Notes under the pieces: model-generated
Seen by the model: the letters and a program-made list of their open reading frames with translations, nothing else
What the model was told of the DNA's origin: nothing
Databases searched by the model: none
Translations under genes and position numbers: made by a program
Source of the DNA: Streptomyces sp. NBC_00483
Lineage (GTDB): Bacteria > Actinomycetota > Actinomycetes > Streptomycetales > Streptomycetaceae
Direction of reading: 5' to 3'
Assembly (NCBI RefSeq): GCF_036013745.1
Contig: NZ_CP107880.1
Span: 6,510,001 to 6,574,000, forward strand
DNA: 64,000 nt
In this document: in pieces, positions 1-7,412 of the stretch
Position numbering within the stretch: the first letter of the stretch is position 1
Layout: every line of letters starts with the position of its first letter

Positions 1-1
1 G

Positions 2-565
2 GTCACGGTCAAGCTGAACCTCGACGGCGTCGAGGGCCGGCCCGGTGTCTACGGCAAGCAGGTCAAGACCGTGAAGTTCACCGTCGGCCGCAGCCAGATC
101 TCCACGGTCGACGCCAAGACCCACATGATGACGGTCAAGCGCGACGGCAAGACCATCAAGAAGATCCCGATCACCACGGGCAAGCCGGGCTACGAGACCT
201 GGAGCGGCACGATGGTGATCAGCGAGCGGCTGCGTGTGACCCGCATGAACGGCGAGACGGTCGGCTACGGCGGCGAGTACGACATCAAGGACGTCCCGCA
301 CGCCCAGCGCCTGACCGACTCCGGCACGTTCATCCACGGCAACTACTGGGGCGGCGGCACCTTCGGCAACGTCAACTCCAGCCACGGCTGCATCGGCCTG
401 CGCGACGTCCGCGGCGGCTACGACAAGAAGGTCCCGGCGGCCTGGTTCTTCGACCAGTCGATGACGGGCGACGTGGTGGTGGTCAAGAACACCCACGACA
501 AGACGGTCGACGCGGGCAACGGCCTGAACGGTTGGAACATGTCTTGGGCGGACTGGAAGAAGTAG
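2..565 (+). CDS. L,D-transpeptidase, 3' part (5' end outside window)
   Basis: The reading frame is open from the first bases, so the N-terminus lies upstream; 187 residues are visible. The C-terminal half is a YkuD catalytic domain: a conserved His in FIHGNYW and the signature SSHGCIGLRD with the nucleophilic Cys. This family makes 3-3 (mDap-mDap) cross-links in peptidoglycan outside the membrane. The segment before it (VGRSQISTVDAKTHMMTV) is the usual start of the YkuD fold. A paralogue with the same layout ends at 11054. The stop is followed at once by a dispersed repeat (573-617). The family call is secure; signal or lipobox features cannot be seen. Confidence 0.93.
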   Translation, partial: VTVKLNLDGVEGRPGVYGKQVKTVKFTVGRSQISTVDAKTHMMTVKRDGKTIKKIPITTGKPGYETWSGTMVISERLRVTRMNGETVGYGGEYDIKDVPHAQRLTDSGTFIHGNYWGGGTFGNVNSSHGCIGLRDVRGGYDKKVPAAWFFDQSMTGDVVVVKNTHDKTVDAGNGLNGWNMSWADWKK

Positions 566-572
566 ACACCTT

Positions 573-617
573 CAGCCCCGCCGGCGATTGAGGCGCGGGG
601 TCCGGGGCAGAGCCCCG
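573..617 (+). repeat. Dispersed 45-bp intergenic repeat, copy 1
   Basis: GC-rich element beginning AGCCCCGCCGGCGATTGAGG and ending CGGGGCAGAGCCCCG. A nearly identical copy lies at 27230-27273 and a diverged inverted copy at 48749-48794. Internal complementarity (CGGGG/CCCCG) allows a hairpin, so it may also terminate the transpeptidase transcript. Elements of this kind are frequent between Streptomyces genes. Confidence 0.75.
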
Positions 618-667
618 CGACCCTGCCGCCGGTGGCCCGCACCCATCCGCTGGGTACGCTGCGCCGC

Positions 668-1435
668 ATGACCGTTCACCTTGAAGTAGCCGACGGCGTC
701 GGGACCATCCGCCTGGACCGCCCCCCGATGAACGCCCTGGACGTCGCCGTCCAGGACCGCATCAAGGAACTCGCCGAGGAGGCCACGACCCGGGACGACA
801 TCCGGGCCGTGGTCGTCCGCGGCAGCGAGAAGGTGTTCGCGGCCGGCGCGGACATCAAGGAGATGCGGGAGATGGACCACGCGGCCATGGTCGCGCGATC
901 CCGCGGACTTCAGGACTCGTTCACCGCGGTCGCCCGCATCCCGAAGCCCGTCGTCGCCGCCGTCACCGGCTACGCGCTGGGCGGCGGCTGCGAACTGGCG
1001 CTGTGCGCCGACTTCCGGATCGCCGCCGACAACGCCAAGCTCGGGCAGCCGGAGATCCTGCTCGGCCTGATCCCCGGCGCCGGCGGCACCCAGCGCCTGT
1101 CCCGGCTCGTCGGCCCGTCCAAGGCCAAGGACCTGATCTTCACGGGCCGCCAGGTGCGGGCCGACGAGGCGCTCACCCTCGGGCTCGTCGACCGGGTGGT
1201 CCCCGCGGCCGAGGTCTTCGACGCCGCGAACGCCTGGGCGGGGCAGCTTGCCAAGGGGCCCGCGATCGCGCTGCGGGCGGCGAAGGAGTCGATCGACACG
1301 GGCCTGGAGACGGACCTCGACACGGGTCTGGCGATCGAACGCAATTGGTTCGCAGGCCTGTTCGCCACACAGGACCGGGAGACCGGGATGCGCAGCTTTG
1401 TGGAAGAAGGCCCGGGTAAGGCGAAGTTCGCCTGA
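668..1435 (+). CDS. Enoyl-CoA hydratase/isomerase family protein
   Basis: 255 residues starting at ATG 668; the frame is open back to GTG 632, but MTVHLEVADGVGTIRLDRP is the normal family N-terminus. Crotonase fold: oxyanion-hole segment AAGADIKEM, second loop GYALGGGCELAL, and GQPEILLGLIPGAGGTQRL. Both acidic residues used by true hydratases, the Glu of GGGCE and the Glu of GQPE, are present, so hydration of trans-2-enoyl-CoA in fatty-acid or similar acyl-CoA breakdown is likely. It stands alone, not in a beta-oxidation operon, so the physiological substrate is unknown. Confidence 0.9.
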   Translation: MTVHLEVADGVGTIRLDRPPMNALDVAVQDRIKELAEEATTRDDIRAVVVRGSEKVFAAGADIKEMREMDHAAMVARSRGLQDSFTAVARIPKPVVAAVTGYALGGGCELALCADFRIAADNAKLGQPEILLGLIPGAGGTQRLSRLVGPSKAKDLIFTGRQVRADEALTLGLVDRVVPAAEVFDAANAWAGQLAKGPAIALRAAKESIDTGLETDLDTGLAIERNWFAGLFATQDRETGMRSFVEEGPGKAKFA

Positions 1436-1605
1436 CAGGTGTCCGGTCGCCCCTCGGACGACCCGTCAATTGCCTTTCAGGCAAACCGAGTTGATCAGTT
1501 CGCTCGTTCGGGGAGCATTATCCGAACCTTAAGCGAGCCTTAAGCGCGTTCGGCCGCAAACGATCAACTGCGACCTTCGCGCGCGGAGTTGTTCCAGGTC
1601 AGCCT

Positions 1606-1729
1606 GGGTGTAAACACCCCTGTACTGCCAAGGGCATATGCCCAAACGGCCCTCCGGAACGAAGCGTTCCGGGGGGCTTATTCCGTCGGAACGGCCCCAC
1701 GGGGGGCTCCATGGCCCCATCATGGAGCC
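1606..1729 (+). promoter_or_regulatory. Four consecutive palindromes upstream of the anti-sigma ATPase
   Basis: Four inverted repeats follow one another: GGGTGT-aa-ACACCC (1606-1619), the perfect palindrome GGGCATATGCCC (1632-1643), CCGGAACG-aag-CGTTCCGG (1654-1672) and GGCTCCATG-7nt-CATGGAGCC (1705-1729). The last one abuts ATG 1730 and includes the only GGAG-like ribosome site (1724-1727), so in RNA it could hide the start. They could be operators, a structured leader, or terminator-like hairpins. The stretch 1436-1605 between the hydratase and these repeats shows no gene. Confidence 0.6.
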
Positions 1730-2233
1730 ATGGCGGGGCTTGAGGGTGTGGAACAACCGCGGCGGCACGGGAGTGCGACCGCGGCGCGCTGGTCTCCCGC
1801 GGTCGAGGACGAACACGCCCTGAGGGCACTGGAGTTGTTCGGAAATCCGGCCGAGGCGGAGGTGTCACTGCCGTCGCGCCCCGAGTCGGCCGCGACCGCA
1901 CGACGGCTCGCACAGGTGGTCGTCCTGCGCCACTGGGGCCTCTCCCCGAAAATGACCGAGGACGGCGTCCTGCTCGTCTCCGAGCTCGTCGGCAACGCGG
2001 TGCGGCACACCGGTGCCCGCCACTTCGGCCTGCGCATGCTGCGCCGCCGCGGCTGGATCCGCATCGAGGTGCGCGACCCGTCCCGCGGCCTGCCCTGCCT
2101 GATGCCGGTGCACGAGCTCGACATCTCCGGGCGCGGCCTCTTCCTCGTCGACAAGCTCTCCGACCGCTGGGGCGTCGACCTGCTGCCGCGCGGCAAGACG
2201 ACCTGGTTCGAGATGCGCGTCGCCGACCGCTGA
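1730..2233 (+). CDS. ATP-binding protein, RsbW/SpoIIAB-like anti-sigma kinase family
   Basis: 167 residues from ATG 1730; an upstream TTG (1589) would add residues through the palindromic leader and is unlikely. The HATPase_c fold is seen in the N box LLVSELVGNAVRHTG (Asn89), the Mg/ATP loop VRDPSRG and the G box SGRGLFLVDKLSDRWG. Streptomyces has dozens of these single-domain ATPases; some are anti-sigma factors that phosphorylate an anti-anti-sigma partner, others have unknown partners. No sigma factor or STAS gene is adjacent here. Four palindromes precede the start, the nearest overlapping the ribosome site. Confidence 0.85.
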   Translation: MAGLEGVEQPRRHGSATAARWSPAVEDEHALRALELFGNPAEAEVSLPSRPESAATARRLAQVVVLRHWGLSPKMTEDGVLLVSELVGNAVRHTGARHFGLRMLRRRGWIRIEVRDPSRGLPCLMPVHELDISGRGLFLVDKLSDRWGVDLLPRGKTTWFEMRVADR

Positions 2234-2287
2234 CCCCCGTATGTCTGCGTACATAGCCATTCGCATACGCGAGGGGCGCCGCGGGGT

Positions 2288-4252
2288 GTGGACCTGACGA
2301 CCGGCGAAGCCTTGGGTGAGGCGGGAGTGGTGGAGCGGGCCGGCTGGCTCACCACGCTGGTCGGCGAGATGGTCGAAGGGTTGGTCAGCGCACACTGGAC
2401 ACAGGCTGATCTGGCTCAACTGGCCTCCGGAGTCGACCGGTTCGGGGTGGCGTTGCCGTCGCAGGCGTGGATGGCGTTGCGCCGCCTGGGCTGGGGTTCG
2501 GTGGCACCGGAGGGTGTGTACGTGTCCGATCGGGTGGCGCGGATGGTGCAGGAACAGGCGGGCCGGGTCTTGAGGTCGGCCTGGTGGCGCGCCCAGCTTG
2601 CCGATGCGGTGCTGGCGACCTGGCCCGCCGATCCCGACCGCCGCACGACGCAGGAGTGGGAAGCGCTGCGGGCCGCGCTGCCCGATGGCAGCGGTGCGGT
2701 GGCATCCAGTGTGCTGAAGGCCCGCACCCGGCAGATCGCCGCCCACAGGGCCCGGCACGACTCGCTTCCGGCGGGGCTGACCGAGTGCGAGGACGTCCCG
2801 CGGGTAGGTGGGCAGGTGCTGCTGGCCGCCGTCGACCGTCGGATGGCCGTTCTGGAGCGCTGCGATCAGGACCCGGTCCGCTATGCGGTGCTGACTGTGC
2901 GGCTGCCAGTGCGGCCCGACCCTATGACCCGGACAGACTGGCATCCGGTGCGTCTCCGTTTCCGCCTGCCTCCGCATGTCCCCGCGGCCGCGGTGCTGTG
3001 CCCGCCCACCCTGCGGATCCGCCAGGGCCGCCTGCTGCTGGACGTGCCCTACGCCCACCCGGTGCCCAAGACCGAAAAGTCGGGTCATCGGGTGGCCGTG
3101 GCCTTCGATTGGGGACTGAACACCCTGTTCACCGGCGGCCGCCTGCACCTCTCCGACGAGGCCCAGCCCCGCGTGGTCACCGAGAGGCGGCCGCTGTTCT
3201 TCCGCGCGGACGGGGTGCTGGCCAAGACCGACCGGCTGCGCGTCCAGGGCGAGCACCTGCATACCCGCATCACTGCGCTCGATACCCTGACCGCGTCCCG
3301 CACCGCACGCGGCCTGCCCCCGGATCCGTGGGTGCGCGGCAAGCTTTCCGTTCTGGAGGCGGAGAGGGAGCGGGTCGGCCGCAAGCGGTCTCGCCTCAAC
3401 GCGCATCTGGCGCGGGCGGCGGCCCGGTTCATGGTCGACCACGCGCGGGCGGCCGGGGCGAGCGTCATCTATCTGGAGGATCTGCGGGACATGGAGGCCC
3501 GCGACAGGGGCCGCACGCTGAACACCCGGCTGTCTCAGACGGTGCGCGGCGCGATCGTCACCCACGCCCGGCATCAGGCCGCCGTCCACGGCATCGCGGT
3601 GGTGATCGTCCCGCCGCGCGGCACGTCGAAGTACTGCCCGCGCTGCCTCACCGCCTTCCGTCACCACCGCGCCCCGGATGACCCCCGCCCCGGGTGGGCG
3701 TGGGCGAGCTGCCCGAACACTGCCTGCGGGTACAGCACCGGCCGGGATCAGGCCGCCTGGCAGCGGATCGGTGCCCGCGGGCTGACCCACCAGCACGCCA
3801 CCTGCCCCGATCGCACCAGCGGCACCTATGTGATCCGCGGCGTCATCGAGGCCCTGGACCGCGCCAGTGCGGTCCACCCGCAGACTCCGGACCGCACCAA
3901 GAGCGGTCCGACAACCAGACGCCCTGTGCCCGGCAAGCGGCGCAGGGTCCCCGCCCCACCCGATACCCCCACCCCCGCCCCGGCGGGGACGGCGGGTCCG
4001 GGTGGCAAGCGTCCGGCGGGGCGGCTCCCCACGCACCCGACACGCCGCAGCCAGCGGTGGCCACGGCAGCAGGGCCCGACCACGATTGGCACCCCTACAC
4101 GGCCACCCCGGCCGAGCGGGGCACGACTCGGGGCAGGCTTCCACCGCCACGCCCACACCACACCCACCCGAAGGCAGAGGTGGCCGTGGCCGAGTCCCCC
4201 TCCCGGACCATCCCGAACACCCGGGATGACTCAGGAAGCCCAAGCCAATTAG
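2288..4252 (+). CDS. TnpB-related RuvC-like nuclease, IS200/IS605-IS607 accessory type
   Basis: 654 residues from GTG 2288, long for TnpB (usually about 350-500). Visible: RuvC-I Asp274 in VAFDWGLNTLF, RuvC-II Glu397 in VIYLEDLRD, a zinc ribbon (Cys450/Cys453 and Cys475/Cys480, the second pair CX4C rather than CX2C) and RuvC-III Asp487 in STGRDQAAWQRIG. All three catalytic acids are kept, so the nuclease is predicted active. The first 250 residues are a family-specific region I do not recognise. About 167 residues rich in Pro, Arg and Thr follow Asp487, where TnpB genes often overlap their guide (omega) RNA. No TnpA transposase or CRISPR is present. The gene sits between an ATPase gene and merR. 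Confidence 0.82.
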   Translation: MDLTTGEALGEAGVVERAGWLTTLVGEMVEGLVSAHWTQADLAQLASGVDRFGVALPSQAWMALRRLGWGSVAPEGVYVSDRVARMVQEQAGRVLRSAWWRAQLADAVLATWPADPDRRTTQEWEALRAALPDGSGAVASSVLKARTRQIAAHRARHDSLPAGLTECEDVPRVGGQVLLAAVDRRMAVLERCDQDPVRYAVLTVRLPVRPDPMTRTDWHPVRLRFRLPPHVPAAAVLCPPTLRIRQGRLLLDVPYAHPVPKTEKSGHRVAVAFDWGLNTLFTGGRLHLSDEAQPRVVTERRPLFFRADGVLAKTDRLRVQGEHLHTRITALDTLTASRTARGLPPDPWVRGKLSVLEAERERVGRKRSRLNAHLARAAARFMVDHARAAGASVIYLEDLRDMEARDRGRTLNTRLSQTVRGAIVTHARHQAAVHGIAVVIVPPRGTSKYCPRCLTAFRHHRAPDDPRPGWAWASCPNTACGYSTGRDQAAWQRIGARGLTHQHATCPDRTSGTYVIRGVIEALDRASAVHPQTPDRTKSGPTTRRPVPGKRRRVPAPPDTPTPAPAGTAGPGGKRPAGRLPTHPTRRSQRWPRQQGPTTIGTPTRPPRPSGARLGAGFHRHAHTTPTRRQRWPWPSPPPGPSRTPGMTQEAQAN

Positions 4253-4296
4253 AGACGCTTGAGTCTCCACCCACTGGAAGGCCCAGACTCCTCGAC
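4233..4296 (+). ncRNA. Possible omega-RNA 3' end / right element boundary
   Basis: The end of the TnpB-related gene and the 44 bases after its stop contain AGGAAGCCCAAG (from 4233), a hairpin GAGAC-gcttga-GTCTC (4252-4267) and an alternative pairing GAGTCT (4261-4266) with AGACTC (4285-4290). In TnpB elements the guide RNA scaffold lies exactly here, over the 3' end of tnpB and just past it, with the guide taken from flanking DNA. Position and the GGAAGCCC-plus-hairpin arrangement fit, but this is inference: there is no transcript data and the true element boundary is unknown. Confidence 0.35.
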
Positions 4297-5211
4297 ATGA
4301 TCGACGACGGCCCGCAGCTGCTCACGATCGGACAGCTGGCACGCCGCACCGGCCTCACGGTGCGCACCATCCGGTTCTGGTCCGACGAGGGCGTCCTGCA
4401 CCCCATGGCCCGCAGCGAGGGCGGCTACCGGCTCTACGACGCCGAGTCCGTGGCCCGCCTGGAGCTGATCCGCACCCTGCGCCAGCTGGGCCTCGGCCTG
4501 GACGACGTACGGAAGATCCTTTCCGGGGACCGGGACATCGCGTCCGTCGCCGCCGCGCACGTGGCGGCGCTCGACGCGCAGATCCAGGTGCTGCGGCTCA
4601 ACCGGGCCGTGCTGTCGACCGTCGCGAAACGCAATTCGAGCGCCGAGGAGATGGCCCTGATGAACAAGCTGGCACGACAGTCCGCCGCCGAGCGCAAGCG
4701 GATCATGGACGACTTCGCCGAGGAGATGCTGCACGGCCTGGACACCGTCGACCCGGCGGTCCAGGAGCGGATGCGGAACATGAGCGCGGGCCTGCCGGAC
4801 GACCCGTCGCCCGAGCAGGTCGACGCCTGGGTGGAGCTGGCCGAACTGCTCCAGGACCCGGCGTTCAAGGCCCGCATGCGGCAGGCCACCGAGTACAACG
4901 CGGCCGACCGCACCCCCGAGGACGCGGCCGGCTCGTCCATGGTGTTCCTGCAGAAGCTGGTCGCGCTCGCGGGCGACGCGGTGCGGGACGGGATCGACCC
5001 GCAGTCGACCGCCGCGGAGCCGGTGTTGCAGGAGTTGCTCGGCGACGCGGACCGGTCCGCCGTCCTCGACCGGCTGCTCGCCACGATGGACGACAAGGTG
5101 GCCCGCTACAGGGAACTCCTCGGCGTTCTGAAGGGCGGCACCCCCGAGCACCCGTACCGCGAGGAGTTCGCCTGGGTACTCGCCGCACTGCGCGCTCACG
5201 CCTCCGGATAA
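4297..5211 (+). CDS. MerR-family transcriptional regulator
   Basis: 304 residues from ATG 4297. The N-terminal MerR winged helix-turn-helix is clear: LLTIGQLARRTGLTVRTIRFW, GGYRLYDAESVARLELIRTLR and the LGLGLDDVRKIL helix, followed by a long dimerisation helix. The rest is an uncharacterised helical effector region of about 190 residues (DPAVQERM, VDAWVELAELLQDPAF, REEFAWVLAAL) without Cys clusters, so a metal sensor is unlikely; a drug- or ligand-binding regulator is more plausible. Only 44 bases separate it from the TnpB-related stop, so its promoter and any MerR-type operator must lie inside or beyond that element. No strong ribosome site is seen. Confidence 0.88.
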   Translation: MIDDGPQLLTIGQLARRTGLTVRTIRFWSDEGVLHPMARSEGGYRLYDAESVARLELIRTLRQLGLGLDDVRKILSGDRDIASVAAAHVAALDAQIQVLRLNRAVLSTVAKRNSSAEEMALMNKLARQSAAERKRIMDDFAEEMLHGLDTVDPAVQERMRNMSAGLPDDPSPEQVDAWVELAELLQDPAFKARMRQATEYNAADRTPEDAAGSSMVFLQKLVALAGDAVRDGIDPQSTAAEPVLQELLGDADRSAVLDRLLATMDDKVARYRELLGVLKGGTPEHPYREEFAWVLAALRAHASG

Positions 5212-5257
5212 TCTGACCCCCGTCAATACGGCAGTACGAAAATCGAGGGGTGACCCG

Positions 5258-5470
5258 GTGGCGGACATCGAGGAAGCACGCAAGGCGTTCGATCGGTTCG
5301 ACGCGGACGGCGACGGCTTCATCACGGCGGCCGAGTACAAGAGCGCCATGGCGCAGATGGGCGACTTCAACGTCACGGACTCCGTGGCCGAGGTGCTCAT
5401 CGCCGGGCAGGACGCCAACGGGGACAAGCAGCTCTCGTTCGACGAGTTCTGGGCCAACCTGAACAAGTGA
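5258..5470 (+). CDS. Small EF-hand calcium-binding protein
   Basis: 70 residues from GTG 5258, preceded by GAGGGG. Two canonical 12-residue EF loops are present: DADGDGFITAAE and DANGDKQLSFDE, both with Asp/Asn at positions 1, 3 and 5 and Glu at 12, so both should bind Ca2+. No signal peptide, hence cytoplasmic. Calmodulin-like two-hand proteins of this size occur throughout Streptomyces; the partner is unknown. A strong shared terminator follows. Confidence 0.93.
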   Translation: MADIEEARKAFDRFDADGDGFITAAEYKSAMAQMGDFNVTDSVAEVLIAGQDANGDKQLSFDEFWANLNK

Positions 5471-5475
5471 GCCCG

Positions 5476-5518
5476 GACACCAGTGGGGCGTGCGCGCGGC
5501 GCACGCCCCACTGGTGTC
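5476..5518. terminator. Bidirectional terminator hairpin, 20-bp perfect stem
   Basis: Perfect inverted repeat: the arm GACACCAGTGGGGCGTGCGC (5476-5495), a 3-base loop, and its exact complement at 5499-5518. It lies between the convergent EF-hand gene and leuA and ends one base before the leuA stop codon. There is no T tract, as usual in Streptomyces. Confidence 0.88.
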
Positions 5519-7225
5519 TCACGCCCCGGCCGCGGCCCTGTTCACCGCCGACAGCACCGCCCGTACGGAAGCGGCCAGCACCGACGTGTCACGGCCCGCG
5601 CCCCACACCGGCACCCCGCCGACCCGGCAGTGCGCGAACGCGACGGTCTCGGCCTCCCGCCCCGCCGTCAGCGCGTGCTGGGTGTAGTCCAGGACGTCCA
5701 CGTCCCGGCCGGCCGCCGCGAGCGCGTCCGCGAAGGCCGCCAGCGGGCCGTTGCCCTTGCCCTCCAACTCCCGTGCCTCACCGTCGACTTCGAGCGTGCA
5801 CGTGAAGCGGTGCACGGCGCCGTCCTGCCGCGCCGACCAGCCGTCGGCGAGCGCCACGGGCCCGGTGACGTCCAGATAGGCCGCACGGAACAGGGCGTAC
5901 AGCTCGTCGGGCTCCGCCTCGCGGCCGCTGTCGTCCGTGGCCTCCTGCACGATCCGCGCGTACTCGGGCCGCAGCGCCCGCGGCAGGTCGACGCCGTGGT
6001 GCTCCTTCAGCAGATACGCCATCCCGCCCTTGCCCGACTGCGAGTTGACGCGGATCACGGCCTCGTACGTACGCCCCACATCGGCCGGGTCGATCGGCAG
6101 ATACGGCACGTTCCACGGCTCGTCCGGGTGCGCGGCGCGGTGCGCGAAGCCCTTGGAGATGGCGTCCTGGTGGGTGCCGGAGAAGGCCGTGTAGACGAGC
6201 TCGCCGCCGTACGGGTGCCGGGGGTGCACCGGCAGCCGGTTGCAGAACTCGACCGTCTCGCGCACCGCGTCGATGTCCGAGAAGTCGATCATCGGGTCGA
6301 CGCCCTGCGCGTACAGGTTCATGGCGAGGGTGACGAGATCGACGTTCCCCGTCCGCTCGCCGTTGCCGAACAGGCAGCCCTCCACCCGCTGCGCCCCTGC
6401 CAGGACCGCGAGTTCGGCGCAGGCGACGCCGGTGCCGCGGTCGTTGTGCGGGTGCACGGAGAGGATGACGGACTCGCGGCGGGCGAGGTTCCGGTGCATG
6501 TACTCGATCTGGTCGGCGTACACGTTCGGCGTCGAGATCTCGACGGTCGTCGGCAGATTGTGGGTCACCGGGCGCTCGGAGCTCGCGTCCCACAGCTCGG
6601 TCAGCCCGTTGCACACCTCAAGGGCGAAGTCCGGCTCGGTGACGTTGAAGGTCTCCGGGGCGAACTGGAAGCGGATGTGCGCGTCCGGTCGGGCGTCGGC
6701 GAGGCGGGCCATGTGCGCGGCGGCCTCGCGGACGGTGCGCTGGATCTCGGCCCGCGTCATGCCGAGCACGACGTCGCGCCACGTGGGGGAGGTGGGGATG
6801 TAGAGGTGCACCACGGCGCGCGGCAGCCCCTCGATCGAGGCGAAGGTCCGCTCGATCAGATCCGGCTTGGCGGGCGTGAACACGACGGGGGTGACGTCAT
6901 CGGGCACGGCGCCCGCCGCGACCTGCTCGGCCAGGTGACGTACGAAGTCGAAGTCCGTCCGGCTCGCCGACGGATAGCCGACCTCGATCTCCTTGAAGCC
7001 CATCCCCACCAGCAGATCGAAGAAGCGGCGCTTGCGGGCGGTGTCCATCGGCTCGGCGAGCGCCTGATTGCCGTCGCGCAGATCGACGGGCACCCACAGC
7101 GGCGCCTCTGTGAGCCGCTTCGACGGCCAACTCCGGTCAATCGCAGGGATGTTGACGCGCTCGTGGTCGGGCCGGTAGCGGTGATACGGCATCGGGCCCG
7201 GGGTCTGTGGATTCCAGCGGTACAT
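5519..7225 (-). CDS. leuA: 2-isopropylmalate synthase
   Basis: 568 residues, the length of the long actinobacterial LeuA. It condenses acetyl-CoA with 2-oxoisovalerate, the first committed step of leucine synthesis. The N-terminal TIM barrel shows the HMGL-like signature [14 protein letters not shown] and the metal-binding HNDRGTG; the C-terminal part is the LeuA dimer/regulatory domain that binds leucine. ATG 7225 gives the family start [19 protein letters not shown]. Transcription appears to be controlled by a leader peptide with four Leu codons (7304-7348) and a following hairpin, and possibly by the divergent GntR protein. Confidence 0.97.
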   Translation of the reverse strand: MYRWNPQTPGPMPYHRYRPDHERVNIPAIDRSWPSKRLTEAPLWVPVDLRDGNQALAEPMDTARKRRFFDLLVGMGFKEIEVGYPSASRTDFDFVRHLAEQVAAGAVPDDVTPVVFTPAKPDLIERTFASIEGLPRAVVHLYIPTSPTWRDVVLGMTRAEIQRTVREAAAHMARLADARPDAHIRFQFAPETFNVTEPDFALEVCNGLTELWDASSERPVTHNLPTTVEISTPNVYADQIEYMHRNLARRESVILSVHPHNDRGTGVACAELAVLAGAQRVEGCLFGNGERTGNVDLVTLAMNLYAQGVDPMIDFSDIDAVRETVEFCNRLPVHPRHPYGGELVYTAFSGTHQDAISKGFAHRAAHPDEPWNVPYLPIDPADVGRTYEAVIRVNSQSGKGGMAYLLKEHHGVDLPRALRPEYARIVQEATDDSGREAEPDELYALFRAAYLDVTGPVALADGWSARQDGAVHRFTCTLEVDGEARELEGKGNGPLAAFADALAAAGRDVDVLDYTQHALTAGREAETVAFAHCRVGGVPVWGAGRDTSVLAASVRAVLSAVNRAAAGA

Positions 7226-7275
7226 GGTGGCTGAGGCCTTCCTCGGCTCGGTCGTGCGGGGGTGACCGGCAGCAC

Positions 7276-7296
7276 GGCACCCCGCGGCGGGGTGCC
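7276..7296 (-). terminator. leuA attenuator hairpin
   Basis: Inverted repeat GGCACCCCG-cgg-CGGGGTGCC (9-bp stem) 7 bases after the leader-peptide stop and 50 bases before the leuA start. Position and shape fit an attenuator terminator whose folding depends on ribosome stalling at the leader Leu codons. A competing antiterminator pairing was not worked out. Confidence 0.6.
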
Positions 7297-7303
7297 GGTC
7301 GCG

Positions 7304-7348
7304 TCAGGCCCCGCCGCGGCAGCCGAGAAGAAGGAGTCCGCGGAACAT
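7304..7348 (-). CDS. leuA leader peptide (leaderless, four Leu codons)
   Basis: A 14-codon frame reading MFRGLLLLGCRGGA then TGA, with four consecutive leucine codons (CTC CTT CTT CTC). It precedes leuA on the same strand and is followed by the attenuator hairpin at 7276-7296. The predicted promoter (-35 TTGTCT, 18-base spacer, -10 TAGTCT) would place the transcript start on the A of its ATG, giving a leaderless mRNA, common in Streptomyces. Leader-peptide attenuation of leuA has been proposed in actinobacteria, so the role is well supported by composition and position, though untested here. Confidence 0.82.
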   Translation of the reverse strand: MFRGLLLLGCRGGA

Positions 7349-7355
7349 GCCCGCT

Positions 7356-7402
7356 AGACTAGCCACACCTCAGGTCCTCAGACAAGTACTCCTCAGACAA
7401 GT
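7356..7402. promoter_or_regulatory. leuA promoter overlapped by a 13-bp direct repeat (gntR/leuA control region)
   Basis: On the minus strand, -10 TAGTCT (7356-7361) and -35 TTGTCT (7380-7385) are 18 bases apart and direct the leuA leader. The -35 lies inside the first of two copies of TCCTCAGACAAGT (7375-7387 and 7390-7402, 15-base period). A regulator bound to these repeats would block leuA, and they lie directly before the gntR start at 7413. The GntR/FCD protein itself is the obvious candidate. A plus-strand TAGACT (7355-7360) could be the gntR -10. Confidence 0.62.
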
Positions 7403-7412
7403 TGGTGATCCC

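Noticed and set aside
2288..4252. Calling the TnpB-related gene a Cas12 effector of a type V CRISPR system
   Set aside because: No repeat-spacer array, Cas1, Cas2 or Cas4 is visible anywhere in the window.
1865..4270. Minus-strand frame opposite the TnpB-related gene
   Set aside because: The plus strand carries ordered RuvC and zinc-ribbon motifs; the minus frame has none.
5476..5518. Inverted repeat as an insertion-sequence end
   Set aside because: Position between convergent genes and hairpin geometry fit a terminator; no transposase or second end.
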